Assembly (NCBI RefSeq): GCF_002896965.1 | Contig: NZ_LYMM01000050.1 | Location: 1 to 38,645 of the forward strand | Direction: 5' to 3' | DNA: 38,645 nucleotides | DNA from: Novosphingobium guangzhouense | GTDB taxonomy: Bacteria; Pseudomonadota; Alphaproteobacteria; Sphingomonadales; Sphingomonadaceae | In this document: positions 24,691 through 33,083 of the stretch, piece after piece | Position numbering within the stretch: the first letter of the stretch is position 1 | How the letters are laid out: every line of letters begins with the position of its first letter | Notes under the pieces: generated by a model | The model's input: only the letters and a program-made list of their open reading frames with translations | Told to the model about the DNA's origin: nothing | Database searches by the model: none | Made by a program: the position numbers and the translations under genes

Positions 24691-24782
24691 TGGCGGAGAC
24701 GCCGGGATTCGAACCCGGGGTGCCCCCTTAAGGGCACGACGGTTTAGCAAACCGCTGGTTTCAGCCACTCACCCACGTCTCC
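24691..24782 (-). tRNA. tRNA-Ser (anticodon GCU)
   Basis: A 92-nt serine tRNA with encoded CCA (24693-24691). The 7-bp acceptor stem pairs GGAGACG (24782-24776) with CGTCTCC. The anticodon GCT lies in the loop T-T-G-C-T-A-A, which reads AGC/AGU serine codons. A long variable arm with the stem GTGCCC/GGGCAC is the class II feature of Ser tRNAs. The T-arm is GGGTTCGAATCCC. The 3' end faces the integrase gene, so the T-arm to CCA portion is the likely attachment core. Confidence 0.96.
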
Positions 24783-25061
24783 GAGTGCGGCTTGGAGCGG
24801 TGCCTATAACGAGAGGGTTTAGAGGCGGCAAGGGGGGATTATCGAGATAATGCAGATTTCTCACATCCATCGCTTCAGGTGCCTTGGGCGTTCGTTCCGC
24901 CGCAAAACCGACTCGGATCGTCGCCCGTTCATTGCTAGGTCAGGCGTGGTGGATTCTTGTGAAAGGATACCAGTTTTGGCCGTGCATGGGGCGCGGGCGA
25001 TGTGGGAAGCGCCGTTCAGGCATTGGGAACGCAAGGTAGTCACGCCATGAAGGGTCATTCT

Positions 25062-25862
25062 ATGCAGGGTCGCACATCAACCGGCCGGGTCAGCGGTCGG
25101 GCCATCGTCGGGGTGGCGACGGTGCTGCTCGCGGTTTCAGCACCGCTTTCAACGGCCTTCGCGCAGGTCACGACCGTTGATCCTGACGCGGCAATTGATT
25201 CGGATCTCAATCAGGGCACCACTTACACCCCCGTTCCGCCTGCGGCGGAGCCGGGTAACGGAACCCCGGTAGACAGTGCTCCGCCGGCCGACTGGAATGG
25301 CGGACAACCTGCCTATCCTGCCCCTTCGCCGGTACCGGCTGCTCCGGCGGCTCCGGTCGTTGCCACGCAGGATGGCAGTTCCACCTACCGCGAAGACGAC
25401 CTTATCGGCGCTGCGGAAGGGGTATTCGGCAAAGGCGCGAAGGGCCTGGCGGATATCATCAAGGATCTTCTGGCCAAGCAGGGCGAGCCCAATGCCTATA
25501 TCGTCGGCCGCGAGGCGGGCGGGGCGATTGCCGTCGGTCTTCGCTATGGTTCGGGCACGCTCCATCACAAGATCGAAGGCGACAGGCCCGTTTACTGGAC
25601 GGGCCCGTCGATCGGCTTCGATGCCGGTGCCAATGCAGGCAATGCCTTCGTGCTGGTTTACAACCTTTACGACAGCCAGGAACTGTTCCACCGCTTCGGT
25701 GCAGGCGAAGGCCAGGCGTATCTCGTAGGCGGTTTTACCGTCAGCTATCTGCGCCGGGGCAACACGGTGCTGATTCCTGTTCGGGCCGGAGCGGGCCTGC
25801 GGCTCGGTGCGAACATCGGCTATATGAAGTTCTCCGAAAAGCAGCGCTGGTTGCCATTCTGA
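25062..25862 (+). CDS. eipA: EipA-like envelope integrity protein (DUF1134)
   Basis: A secreted 266-residue protein of the DUF1134 family, whose Brucella member EipA is a small periplasmic beta-barrel needed for cell-envelope integrity. An N-terminal signal peptide ends near T-A-F-A-Q (about residue 33). A Pro/Ala-rich, low-complexity linker runs from about 55 to 105. The conserved domain covers about 115-266: G-K-G-A-K-G-L-A-D-I-I, then Y-I-V-G-R-E-A-G-G-A, Y-W-T-G-P-S-I-G-F-D, and an end of L-G-A-N-I-G-Y-M-K-F. The ATG at 25062 is chosen for GAAGGG 7 nt upstream; the ATG at 25047 with AAGG 10 nt upstream is nearly as good. The gene lies on the core side of the tRNA-Ser/integrase junction. 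The ~280 bp upstream of it carry no other gene I can support and must hold the eipA promoter and the divergent tRNA promoter. Confidence 0.88.
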   Translation: MQGRTSTGRVSGRAIVGVATVLLAVSAPLSTAFAQVTTVDPDAAIDSDLNQGTTYTPVPPAAEPGNGTPVDSAPPADWNGGQPAYPAPSPVPAAPAAPVVATQDGSSTYREDDLIGAAEGVFGKGAKGLADIIKDLLAKQGEPNAYIVGREAGGAIAVGLRYGSGTLHHKIEGDRPVYWTGPSIGFDAGANAGNAFVLVYNLYDSQELFHRFGAGEGQAYLVGGFTVSYLRRGNTVLIPVRAGAGLRLGANIGYMKFSEKQRWLPF

Positions 25863-25942
25863 CGTAATGAAGTTGCGCATCGACGCTCCCACTCAACTAG
25901 GTGGTTGCGTCAGGCGGCGGGCGGGGTTAAGTGCCGCCCGCC

Positions 25943-27118
25943 ATGCTCAACGACCTCAAGCAACAGCCCGCCGACGCGCTTCTTGCGCTGATCAAGCTCC
26001 ACAACAACGATCCGCGTGCAGACAAGATCGACCTTGGTGTCGGCGTCTACAAGACCGCGGAGGGCGATACGCCCGTCTTCGCCGCAATCAAGGCGGCCGA
26101 GAAGAAGCTGGTCGAGGAGCAGGACTCCAAGGCCTACCTCGGCCCCGAAGGTGACATGGGCTTCGTCGAGAAGCTGATGCCCTACGTGTTCGGCAAGGCG
26201 AACCCGACCATGGACGGTCGTATCGAAGGGATGCAGACCCCCGGCGGCACCGGGTCGCTGCGCCTCGCCCTCGCGATGGTGAAGCGCGCCGGTTACAAGC
26301 GCGTGATCGTCGGCAAGCCCAGCTGGCCGAACCACAACCAGATCTGTGCCGACCTTGGCCTCGAAGTCGTAGAATTCAATCATGCCACTGCCGCTGGCGC
26401 GGACATGGATGCCGTGCGCGGTGCGATCGCTTCGGCGCAGGAAGGGGATGCCATCCTGCTGCACGGCTGCTGCCACAACCCGACCGGCATCGATTATACC
26501 AACGCCGAATGGGACGAGATTGCCGGACTGCTGGCTGCATCGACCATCCTGCCGGTGCTTGACCTTGCCTATCAGGGGCTCGGCCAGGGCATGGAAGAGG
26601 ACGCTTACGGCCTGCGCCGTGTGCTTGCAGCGGTGCCGGAAGCGCTGATCTGCTATTCGTGCGACAAGAACTTCGGCCTCTATCGTGACCGTGTCGGCGC
26701 GCTCTACGCGATGGTGGCGGACCCGGCTGATCTCGCCAAGGTCATGTCGAACGGTCATTCGCTGGCCCGCGCCAACTGGTCGCAGCCGCCAGATCATGGC
26801 GGCGCTGCGGTCCGCGTCATCCTTGAGGATGAAGCTCTGACCGCGCAGTGGCTCGCCGAACTGGACGAAATGCGTGAACGCATGCGCGGCGTGCGTGCCA
26901 GGCTGCAGGCGGCCGGCAAGACCGGCGGCGTCGATCTTACCCCGGTGGGTTCGCAGAACGGCCTGTTCTCGATCATCCCCTTCACCCCGGAACAGGTGCA
27001 GGCGATGCGGTCGGAACACGGCATCTACTTCGCCGCTTCGGGCCGCATCAACGTTGCAGGTCTCACTACCGGCAATATCGACCAGTTCATCGCCGCAGTC
27101 GCGGCAGTGACGGCCTGA
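25943..27118 (+). CDS. Aromatic/aspartate aminotransferase (class I, AspC/TyrB-like)
   Basis: A PLP-dependent aminotransferase of 391 residues that transfers an amino group from aspartate or aromatic amino acids to 2-oxoglutarate in the cytosol. Family features run in order: K-I-D-L-G-V-G-V-Y-K near the start, T-P-G-G-T-G-S for phosphate contact, H-N-P-T-G with the cofactor-binding Asn, D-L-A-Y-Q-G-L with the Asp that pairs with the pyridine nitrogen, K242 in C-D-K-N-F-G-L-Y (Schiff-base lysine), and the substrate Arg in S-G-R-I-N-V-A-G-L. The ATG at 25943 gives the E. coli AspC length; an in-frame GTG at 25931 would add four residues. The C-D-K-N in place of S-Y-S-K-N is a small departure from the enterobacterial enzyme. 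A GNAT gene follows 2 bp later, so the two are probably co-transcribed. Confidence 0.93.
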   Translation: MLNDLKQQPADALLALIKLHNNDPRADKIDLGVGVYKTAEGDTPVFAAIKAAEKKLVEEQDSKAYLGPEGDMGFVEKLMPYVFGKANPTMDGRIEGMQTPGGTGSLRLALAMVKRAGYKRVIVGKPSWPNHNQICADLGLEVVEFNHATAAGADMDAVRGAIASAQEGDAILLHGCCHNPTGIDYTNAEWDEIAGLLAASTILPVLDLAYQGLGQGMEEDAYGLRRVLAAVPEALICYSCDKNFGLYRDRVGALYAMVADPADLAKVMSNGHSLARANWSQPPDHGGAAVRVILEDEALTAQWLAELDEMRERMRGVRARLQAAGKTGGVDLTPVGSQNGLFSIIPFTPEQVQAMRSEHGIYFAASGRINVAGLTTGNIDQFIAAVAAVTA

Positions 27119-27120
27119 TC

Positions 27121-27663
27121 ATGAACCGTCAGCCGGTTCTCGAAGGGGACCGGCTGACGCTCCGGCCCCTGCTCGAAGGCGATTGGGACGCGTTGTTCGC
27201 AGTCGCGTCCGATCCCGAAATATGGGCAGCGCACCCATCACACGATCGCTGGCAGGAACCGGTGTTCCGCGCCTTCTTCGCTGAGGCGCTGGAGGGCGGC
27301 GGCGCTTTTGCAATCATCGACAAGTCTAGCGGGGCTATTATCGGCTCCTCCCGCTACGGTCAGCCTGACGCGGAGCAGCCCGGCGAGATCGAGATCGGGT
27401 GGTCGTTCCTGTCCCGCAGACACTGGGGCGGCGGCTTCAACGCGCAATTCAAGCGTCTCATGCTCGCTCACGCGCTGGAGCACTTTGAGCGCGTCATCTT
27501 CCAGGTCGGCGCCGACAACGTAATTTCACGCAAGGCGATGGCGAACATCGGCGGGCGTCTGGTGGAGGGGCGAACGCGCAGTTATGAACGCTGCGGGATC
27601 ATGGTGGAGCATGTGATCTTCGAAATCACGCGAGAGAGTTTCGCTCAGGGACCGTTGGCCTGA
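27121..27663 (+). CDS. GNAT-family N-acetyltransferase (RimJ/RimL type)
   Basis: A 180-residue cytosolic acyltransferase predicted to use acetyl-CoA. It has the RimJ/RimL-type opening (L-E-G-D-R-L-T-L-R-P-L), the I-E-I-G-W-S-F beta-strand, and the H-W-G-G-G-F-N-A-Q-F-K acetyl-CoA pyrophosphate loop. The last is a Gly-rich variant of the usual R/Q-x-x-G-x-G/A. The N-x-x-S-R-K-A-M helix (V-I-S-R-K-A-M-A-N-I-G) follows and is typical of this group. It starts 2 bp after the aminotransferase stop and probably shares its transcript. The acceptor could be a protein N-terminus, an amino acid or a small molecule; nothing in the context decides this. Confidence 0.87.
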   Translation: MNRQPVLEGDRLTLRPLLEGDWDALFAVASDPEIWAAHPSHDRWQEPVFRAFFAEALEGGGAFAIIDKSSGAIIGSSRYGQPDAEQPGEIEIGWSFLSRRHWGGGFNAQFKRLMLAHALEHFERVIFQVGADNVISRKAMANIGGRLVEGRTRSYERCGIMVEHVIFEITRESFAQGPLA

Positions 27664-27769
27664 TCGTCTGATAGTCCACCTGTCGATCAATGGTTGCTGC
27701 GGCGATGGACGCGCCTCGCAGATATTGGCCTCGTCACGTTTTTCCTGCCAGACGTAACGTGGAGCCTGC

Positions 27770-28771
27770 ATGACAATAGATCGTCCCGTAGGGATCGCCC
27801 TCGTGGGCTGCGGGCGTATCGCACCGCTGCACCTCAAGGCGATCGCGCGCAGCCCGGAGCATGCCCGTCTGGTTGCGGTGGTCGATCCCGATCCGGCTCG
27901 TGCGGCTGAGTTTGCAGGCGAATACGGCGCGGAACATGCATGCACTTCACTGGATCAGGCGCTGGCGCTGGATGCTGTAGAGGCGGTGGTTCTGTGCACG
28001 CCCAATGCACTTCATGCAGATCAGGTGGATCAGGTGCTGCGAGCAGGGCGTAACGTGCTGGTAGAAAAGCCGTTTTCTGAAACTGTCGCCGATGCCGAGC
28101 GGATTGCCACCCGGGCCGAAGAAACCGGGCTGGTACTGGCCGCGGGGCACACCTTTCGCCATGTTGAGGCAGTGCGCACGCTACAGGACCGCCGCGCCGA
28201 ATTTGGTCGCCTGCGCGCCGTCAGCATATCGATGTGCGTGTTCTGGGATGGTCCGCAGGCGCCTTGGTGGGCAACCCGCACGCGCGAGGAAGGGCTGGTT
28301 CTTACCCTTTTCGCACCGCACGCGATCGACTTTCTGCAACTTGTGGTCGGTGAGATCGATCCCCTGCGCATCCATGTGGAGGCGGCGCGCTTCCAGCCGG
28401 ACTGGGTGGCTGAGGACGAGGCGATGATCCTGCTGCGCTACCCGGACGACGTGCTGGCCTCCATCCACGTTTCCTACAATCAGAAGCGCACGATGAACCG
28501 CAAGATCGCGCATTTCGAGAATGCCACCGTCCGGGTCGAGAATGGTGACGAACTCTGGATTGATGATGAACCTGTCGTCATGCCGGATCGCGCGCCGGTC
28601 GAGGACGATGCGCTGTTCAATGACGGAATTACGCACTATTTCGCGACGCAGATCCGCGAATTCGCGCTTGCGGTGCGCGGACTGCCGAACCGCAGCGTGC
28701 TGCATCCCTCCGCTCTGCGCCAGACCCGCCTCAACCGCGCGATCGTTGCGGCCGCGCGGCACGACGGCTGA
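27770..28771 (+). CDS. Gfo/Idh/MocA-family oxidoreductase
   Basis: A 333-residue NAD(P)-dependent dehydrogenase of the glucose-fructose oxidoreductase / inositol dehydrogenase family. It has the Rossmann motif at 10-16 (A-L-V-G-C-G-R), a second strand ending V-V-D-P-D that suggests NAD preference, the catalytic-region signature V-E-K-P-F (E99-K100-P101), and the C-terminal alpha/beta domain carrying H-A-I-D at about 185-188. Family members oxidise hydroxyls of sugars or inositols. The gene is convergent with a GPH-type sugar permease: the stop codons abut with no gap, forming the palindrome TGATCA at 28769-28774. A role in sugar metabolism is therefore plausible but unproven. The ATG at 27770 has AGCCTG rather than a clear ribosome site upstream, so its start is moderately certain. 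Confidence 0.9.
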   Translation: MTIDRPVGIALVGCGRIAPLHLKAIARSPEHARLVAVVDPDPARAAEFAGEYGAEHACTSLDQALALDAVEAVVLCTPNALHADQVDQVLRAGRNVLVEKPFSETVADAERIATRAEETGLVLAAGHTFRHVEAVRTLQDRRAEFGRLRAVSISMCVFWDGPQAPWWATRTREEGLVLTLFAPHAIDFLQLVVGEIDPLRIHVEAARFQPDWVAEDEAMILLRYPDDVLASIHVSYNQKRTMNRKIAHFENATVRVENGDELWIDDEPVVMPDRAPVEDDALFNDGITHYFATQIREFALAVRGLPNRSVLHPSALRQTRLNRAIVAAARHDG

Positions 28772-30124
28772 TCAATGCGCCAGCGCTGCGCCTCCGCGAG
28801 CGGGGACGCAGCGCCAAATGATGAGGGCTGCAATGCACATCAGCGCCGCAGGTACGATGCCGAAGGCATAGCGGATCGCGTCCACGGCCTCGGCACTCTG
28901 GGCGATGCCGCACTTTGCGGCGGATGAATCGAAGCCACCGACGGCAAGGATGGAGCTTGCCACCAGCGTGCCGCCCAGCGCGATGCCGGCCTTTTCGATG
29001 ATCGACCAGATCGCGGCGAACGATCCGGCAGTGTCACGCCCGGTTTCCACACGCGCCTGCGCCATGGCATCGGTGAGGAGGGACAGCGCGATCAGTCCCC
29101 AGCCGGAGTTGAACAGCCCGATGCAGGCCGAGCACACGTAAGTTACCCAGATCGGCCCCGTACCTGCGTTGGACCACACGATAAGTGTGATGACATGGCC
29201 GAGCGCGCCGACCAGATAGGCATTGCGCTTGCCCAGAACCTTGGCCAGCGCCACCCATAGGGGTGAGACAACCATGACTACGCCGCCCGCAATGGCGACC
29301 AGGATGCCAAGCTGCACAAGGGCATCGCTGCGGCCCATGTTGTAGGTGATGAAGAACGCCATCGCCGCGGAGCACGTGCCCGCTGCAACCGTCATTGCCG
29401 CCGCTGACAGGCACAGGACGCGGAACGGCCGGAAGGTCAGTGTGGAGAGCAGGCTGCGCAGGGACAGGTCACGCTCAAGCGGCACGGTGACCCGTACCTT
29501 GCGCACTGCGTTCCAGGCGGTGACAAGGCTGATCGCGGTGATCCCGCCCAGCAGTGCCGCGCCTGTGACATAGGCGCCGCGATCCGCGCCAAGTTCGTGA
29601 ATGAGCCACGGCACCAGCGCGGAGCCGAGCAGCAGTCCTGCTCCCGTCCAGGCGTGCTTCCATGCCATCAGCACGGTGCGCTCCTGCGGATCGCTGCTGA
29701 TTTCCGAAAAGTGGGCCAGGAACGGCACCGAAAAGCTGGCGAAGGTTACCATGTAGAAGCTGAACGCGACTACGACGTAGCCGACCTGCACGCTCATTTG
29801 CGCGTTCGGCACGAAGAATGTGGCGATCATCGCGAAGGGGGCAAGCGCCGCGCCGACCAGCAGCCAGTTGCGTCGAGCGAAGCGATGGAGATTCCGGTCG
29901 GAGACGACGCCGATGGTGAAATCGCTGAGCGCGCCGATCATCACCTTGGGCACGAAGATCGCCGCGCCCGCAATCGCTGGCGGGATGCCGACGATGCTGG
30001 TCAGGTAATAGAGCAGCAGGATCATCGGCGCGTCGCGGAATAGCTGATTCCCGACGTTCCCAAGACTGTACAGCGCCTTGGTCCGGGTCCGAAGCAAGCC
30101 GCCTTGCGGCGCGGCTCCATGCAT
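28772..30124 (-). CDS. GPH-type (MFS_2) sugar:cation symporter
   Basis: A 450-residue inner-membrane permease with about 12 hydrophobic segments, assigned to the glycoside-pentoside-hexuronide family (MFS_2). Typical features are the start Y-S-L-G-N-V-G-N-Q-L-F, then segment 2 leading into I-G-A-L-S-D-F-T-I-G-V-V-S-D-R (the family's loop 2-3 D-P-x-x-G-x-x-S-D region in altered form), R-N-W-L-L-V-G-A, and the mid-protein S-D-P-Q-E-R-T. Such proteins import glycosides or hexuronides with Na+ or H+. The ATG at 30124 has TTGGAG 9 nt upstream; a TTG at 30139 overlaps that site. Its stop abuts that of the oxidoreductase gene. No close hydrolase gene points to a substrate. Confidence 0.87.
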   Translation of the reverse strand: MHGAAPQGGLLRTRTKALYSLGNVGNQLFRDAPMILLLYYLTSIVGIPPAIAGAAIFVPKVMIGALSDFTIGVVSDRNLHRFARRNWLLVGAALAPFAMIATFFVPNAQMSVQVGYVVVAFSFYMVTFASFSVPFLAHFSEISSDPQERTVLMAWKHAWTGAGLLLGSALVPWLIHELGADRGAYVTGAALLGGITAISLVTAWNAVRKVRVTVPLERDLSLRSLLSTLTFRPFRVLCLSAAAMTVAAGTCSAAMAFFITYNMGRSDALVQLGILVAIAGGVVMVVSPLWVALAKVLGKRNAYLVGALGHVITLIVWSNAGTGPIWVTYVCSACIGLFNSGWGLIALSLLTDAMAQARVETGRDTAGSFAAIWSIIEKAGIALGGTLVASSILAVGGFDSSAAKCGIAQSAEAVDAIRYAFGIVPAALMCIAALIIWRCVPARGGAALAH

Positions 30125-30231
30125 GCCGTTTGTCTCCAAATGATCGTATGGCCGCCAGCCTAGGGGCAGGGTGACGGATCATTGGGAGAAAGACGCAAAG
30201 TCACCGACAGGCGGCGACTCTATTGGGGGGC

Positions 30232-30849
30232 TCAGCCGCGCAGCGACTGCATGCGCTGGAGGTAGCGGGCGAGCACGTCGATCTCCAGATTGACGCCGTC
30301 CCCTGCGCGCATGGCACCGATGGTGGTCACTTCGGCAGTGTGGGGAATGATGTTCAGGGTAAAATGACAGGTGCCGTCAGGCTCGTCGCTGACTTCGTTG
30401 ACGGTCAGGGAGACGCCGTCGACCGTGATCGATCCCTTGGGCGCAAGGTAGGGCGCCAGGTCCTTTGGCGCGGCGATGACGAAGCGGCGTGAGTCGCCAA
30501 CCGGTTCGATGTTGATGACGGTGCCGACCCCGTCGACGTGGCCGGTGACGATGTGCCCGCCCAGTTCGTCCCCCAACTTGAGAGCCGGTTCCAGGTTGAG
30601 GTATGCGCCTTCCTGCCAGCGGCCGGGTACGGTACGCGCCACGGATTCGGCTGAAATATCAACCGCAAACCAAGCATCACCCGCCACGCCGCCTTTGTCC
30701 ACCACGGTCAGGCATACGCCCGAACAGGCGATCGATGCGCCCATCGCGATGCCGGCCGGATCGAAGGGGCAGGCGATGACGGCGCGCAGGTCGCCGGTCT
30801 TGCGGGCTTCGCGGATGGTGCCGACAGCGGTGACGATTCCGGTGAACAT
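30232..30849 (-). CDS. ribE: Riboflavin synthase, alpha subunit
   Basis: A cytosolic enzyme of 205 residues that dismutates two molecules of 6,7-dimethyl-8-ribityllumazine into riboflavin. The N-terminal M-F-T-G-I-V is the classic start of the family. The two lumazine-binding barrels are visible as internal repeats: residues 1-~95 with I-A-C-S-G-V-C-L-T-V-V-D, and ~96-200 with G-S-I-T-V-D-G-V-S-L-T-V-N. The G-H-I-V-T-G-H-V-D-G-V-G joint lies between them. Length is normal. The ATG follows the ribD stop after 3 bp, so the two riboflavin genes form a translationally coupled pair at the end of a longer minus-strand run. No FMN riboswitch is seen upstream of either gene. Confidence 0.96.
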   Translation of the reverse strand: MFTGIVTAVGTIREARKTGDLRAVIACPFDPAGIAMGASIACSGVCLTVVDKGGVAGDAWFAVDISAESVARTVPGRWQEGAYLNLEPALKLGDELGGHIVTGHVDGVGTVINIEPVGDSRRFVIAAPKDLAPYLAPKGSITVDGVSLTVNEVSDEPDGTCHFTLNIIPHTAEVTTIGAMRAGDGVNLEIDVLARYLQRMQSLRG

Positions 30850-30852
30850 GGG

Positions 30853-31839
30853 CTAGCTCTCGTTAGAATTTCGCGCGTCGTAGACTTCGAGCGTGTCGCT
30901 GCCAAGCTGTCGTCGTTCGACCATGTGCCAGCGGCCGTGAGCCTGCGCCAGCGATGGCAACCCAAAATTGCCCAGCCCCGGCCGTCCGCCAAGCAATACC
31001 GGCGCGCGGTAGATCAGCAACCGGTCGACAAGACCCGCCGCCAGAAATGTGGTGGCGGCCTGCGCGCCGCCTTCTACGAAGACGTGCAGAATGCCCTCCA
31101 TTCCCGCGATGGCTTCAGGCGAAGGGAGCGCGCGCCAGCCTTCAGGCGCAGTGCTGCGCGTCAGCACCCAGCGCTGCGGGTTGCGGTTTTCCAGGCCCGG
31201 CAGGCGCACATCCAGTCGGGGGGCATCGGCTCTGAACGTACCGCCGCCGACGAGGATCGCGTCAGATCGGGCGCGCATGGCGTGGGTGTGCGCGCGTGCC
31301 TCAGGCCCGGTGATCCACTGGCTTTCGCCGCTTGCCATCGCGATGCAGCCGTCGAGCGACAGGGCAAGCTTGAGTGTCACTTCCGGGCGACCGTGGCGCT
31401 TGGTGATGAGGTAGCCTGACAGGCTTTGCGCGCAGGCAGCCGAAGGCAGGTATTCCGCCTCGATACCCTCCGCGCGAATACGGGCGATGCCGGCGCCGGA
31501 TGTACGCGGATCGGGGTCCATGCAGCCGATTACCACGCGGGAAAGGCCGGATTTCGCGACAAGATCAGCACAAGCGGGGCCGCGCTGAGACTCGTGTGCA
31601 CAAGGTTCGAGGGTGACGTAGATCGTTGCTCCGCGCGCGTTTTCCCCTGCTGCGGCCAGCGCCATGGCTTCGGCGTGAGGGCGCCCGCCGGGCTGGGTCC
31701 ATCCGCGCGCGATGACCCTGCCATCCCTGACGATCAAGGCGCCGACGCCCGGATTCGGGCGGCTTAGCGGACGTGCGCGGGCAGCGAGGGCGGCTGCTGC
31801 GGCTAGCCAGCGCGCGTCCTCGCTTGGGCAATGGTTCAC
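30853..31839 (-). CDS. ribD: Bifunctional riboflavin deaminase-reductase RibD
   Basis: A 328-residue cytosolic enzyme for two riboflavin steps: deamination of the pyrimidine intermediate and NADPH reduction of its ribosyl side chain. The deaminase domain (about 1-145) has the zinc site H55-A-E57, C80 in T-L-E-P-C and C90. The intervening loop, A-H-E-S-Q-R-G-P-A-C, differs from the usual S-H-x-G-R-T-P-P-C, but the zinc ligands are kept. The reductase domain (about 150-325) includes V-T-L-K-L-A-L-S-L-D-G, I-L-V-G-G-G-T-F-R-A-D and V-E-G-G-A. The start is a GTG at 31839 that overlaps the preceding gene's TGA by 4 nt, which suggests coupling. ribE follows after 3 bp. Confidence 0.95.
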   Translation of the reverse strand: MNHCPSEDARWLAAAAALAARARPLSRPNPGVGALIVRDGRVIARGWTQPGGRPHAEAMALAAAGENARGATIYVTLEPCAHESQRGPACADLVAKSGLSRVVIGCMDPDPRTSGAGIARIRAEGIEAEYLPSAACAQSLSGYLITKRHGRPEVTLKLALSLDGCIAMASGESQWITGPEARAHTHAMRARSDAILVGGGTFRADAPRLDVRLPGLENRNPQRWVLTRSTAPEGWRALPSPEAIAGMEGILHVFVEGGAQAATTFLAAGLVDRLLIYRAPVLLGGRPGLGNFGLPSLAQAHGRWHMVERRQLGSDTLEVYDARNSNES

Positions 31840-32330
31840 TGCTTGGCGGGATCCGGAGCGAGTTTGGGATTGGCGATGCCGCCATCTTTCAGTGTCTTTT
31901 CAACACGTTCCCGCTCTGCCTTGGCTTCGGCGGCTTCTTCTGCGTCGGCTTCGCGGGCGATCTTGTCGACGTCCATGCCGGAATAGCGGCCGATCGCCTT
32001 GTACAGATCGCGCACTTCCTTGTCCCGGCGGGCGAGTTCGCGGGCGTTGGATTCCTTGGCCTTCTGGTTGGCGAGGTTTTCCGCTTCGATCTCCGCGTCG
32101 GTGCGGTGTTCCTTGAGGACGGAGATCCAGGTCACCTTCGGCGGCGGGTGCGGAGCGCTGCCTTCCTGCGTAAACATCAGATAAAACACGCCAAAAGTGC
32201 ATGCCGCCGAGACCGCGGCGATACGCCAGCGGTTGTGCCCGGCCTGCTGCCAGACCAGCTTGAAATCCGCGACCATGCCGGTCGGGTTTGCATCTTTCCA
32301 GATTCCGCTGCGCTTCAACATGGCACTCAT
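31836..32330 (-). CDS. Small membrane-anchored protein with charged C-terminal helix, unknown function
   Basis: I do not recognise this 164-residue protein. An N-terminal cytoplasmic stretch (M-S-A-M-L-K-R-S-G-I-W) of about 34 residues precedes a single membrane segment (I-A-A-V-S-A-A-C-T-F-G-V-F-Y-L-M-F). A short Pro-rich linker follows, then a long Glu/Lys/Ala-rich region (about 70-150) likely to form an alpha-helix or coiled coil. The basic N-terminus and lack of a cleavage site suggest N-in topology with the helix in the periplasm. The ATG at 32330 has AGGG 6 nt upstream; the open frame continues to 32399 into the preceding gene. It starts 24 bp after the YgjP-like gene and its stop overlaps the ribD start, so it belongs to the same operon-like run. 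Confidence 0.75.
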   Translation of the reverse strand: MSAMLKRSGIWKDANPTGMVADFKLVWQQAGHNRWRIAAVSAACTFGVFYLMFTQEGSAPHPPPKVTWISVLKEHRTDAEIEAENLANQKAKESNARELARRDKEVRDLYKAIGRYSGMDVDKIAREADAEEAAEAKAERERVEKTLKDGGIANPKLAPDPAKQ

Positions 32331-32353
32331 GTAGGCCCTAACGGCACCTAAAG

Positions 32354-33079
32354 CTACCCGAACGGCACATAGAGCGACCGACCATGCGCTTTCAGCCACC
32401 GATTGGCTTCGTGGATCGAGCCTTCGAAGATCGTCTTGAGGAAATGGTGGAACGCGGGCGAGTGATCGAAGTGGACGAGGTGTGCAACCTCATGAGCAAC
32501 CACCGAGCGGCGCACAGGATCAGGCGCCATGATCAGGCGCCAGTTGATCCGGATCGTCCCGTCATGCGCGCAGGAGCCCCAGCGGCGCTGCGCACTCGAC
32601 AGACCAAGGGCGGGACAGGGCTGCGCGGCGCGTTCGCAGTATTCGGCAAGGTCTGCAATCAGCAGATCGCGCGCCTGTTCCTGCAGCCAGCGCAGCACGC
32701 GGGGGGAGAGTGAGGTAGCGGGGCCGCCCAGGCGCAGTTCGCCATCGTCGACCACCGGCTTGCGCGGTGCCGTCTCGTCGTGGATCACCACCAGGGGATC
32801 GCCCCGAAAGGTAATCGTCGTGCCATCTGCCATCGGCGCGGCGGGGGGCAGGGCGGTGAGCTGCTTCGCCAGCCAGTCGCTGCGGCTTCGAGCGAAAGCG
32901 ACAGCCTCTGCCGTGCGGGTCCAGCGCGGTACGGAAATGCGCACTTCGCTGCCGTCGGGCGCAAGGCGCATGGTCATGCGGCGGGCGCGTTCAAGGTGGC
33001 GGACGATGATCGGCAAGGCGCGGCCTGCGACCTCCACCGTAAGGTCTTCCCGAGGATCGCGGCGCAGCCAGTCGAGCAT
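32354..33079 (-). CDS. YgjP-like (DUF45) zinc metallopeptidase
   Basis: A 241-residue cytosolic protein of the YgjP/SprT-related DUF45 family, predicted zinc-dependent peptidases of poorly known role. The N-terminal part forms a beta-rich domain (V-R-H-L-E-R-A-R-R-M-T-M-R, P-D-G-S-E-V-R-I-S-V-P). The catalytic half has the family signatures R-R-W-G-S-C (about 165-170), I-N-W-R-L, H196-E-V-A-H200 and a third ligand H206 in F-D-H-S-P-A-F. Active-site residues are intact. The ATG at 33079 has AAGGG 8 nt upstream and lies 4 nt past the stop of the YcgN-like gene. Position between that gene and the small membrane protein indicates co-transcription. Confidence 0.9.
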   Translation of the reverse strand: MLDWLRRDPREDLTVEVAGRALPIIVRHLERARRMTMRLAPDGSEVRISVPRWTRTAEAVAFARSRSDWLAKQLTALPPAAPMADGTTITFRGDPLVVIHDETAPRKPVVDDGELRLGGPATSLSPRVLRWLQEQARDLLIADLAEYCERAAQPCPALGLSSAQRRWGSCAHDGTIRINWRLIMAPDPVRRSVVAHEVAHLVHFDHSPAFHHFLKTIFEGSIHEANRWLKAHGRSLYVPFG

Positions 33080-33083
33080 GGGG

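Noticed and set aside
24850..25050. Short open frame between tRNA-Ser and eipA
   Set aside because: No ribosome site or family features; the region is better read as promoter space for the divergent tRNA and eipA.
30850..32400. FMN riboswitch before ribD or ribE
   Set aside because: Both starts lie within 3 bp of, or overlap, the preceding gene, so no leader exists, and no RFN-like conserved blocks were seen.
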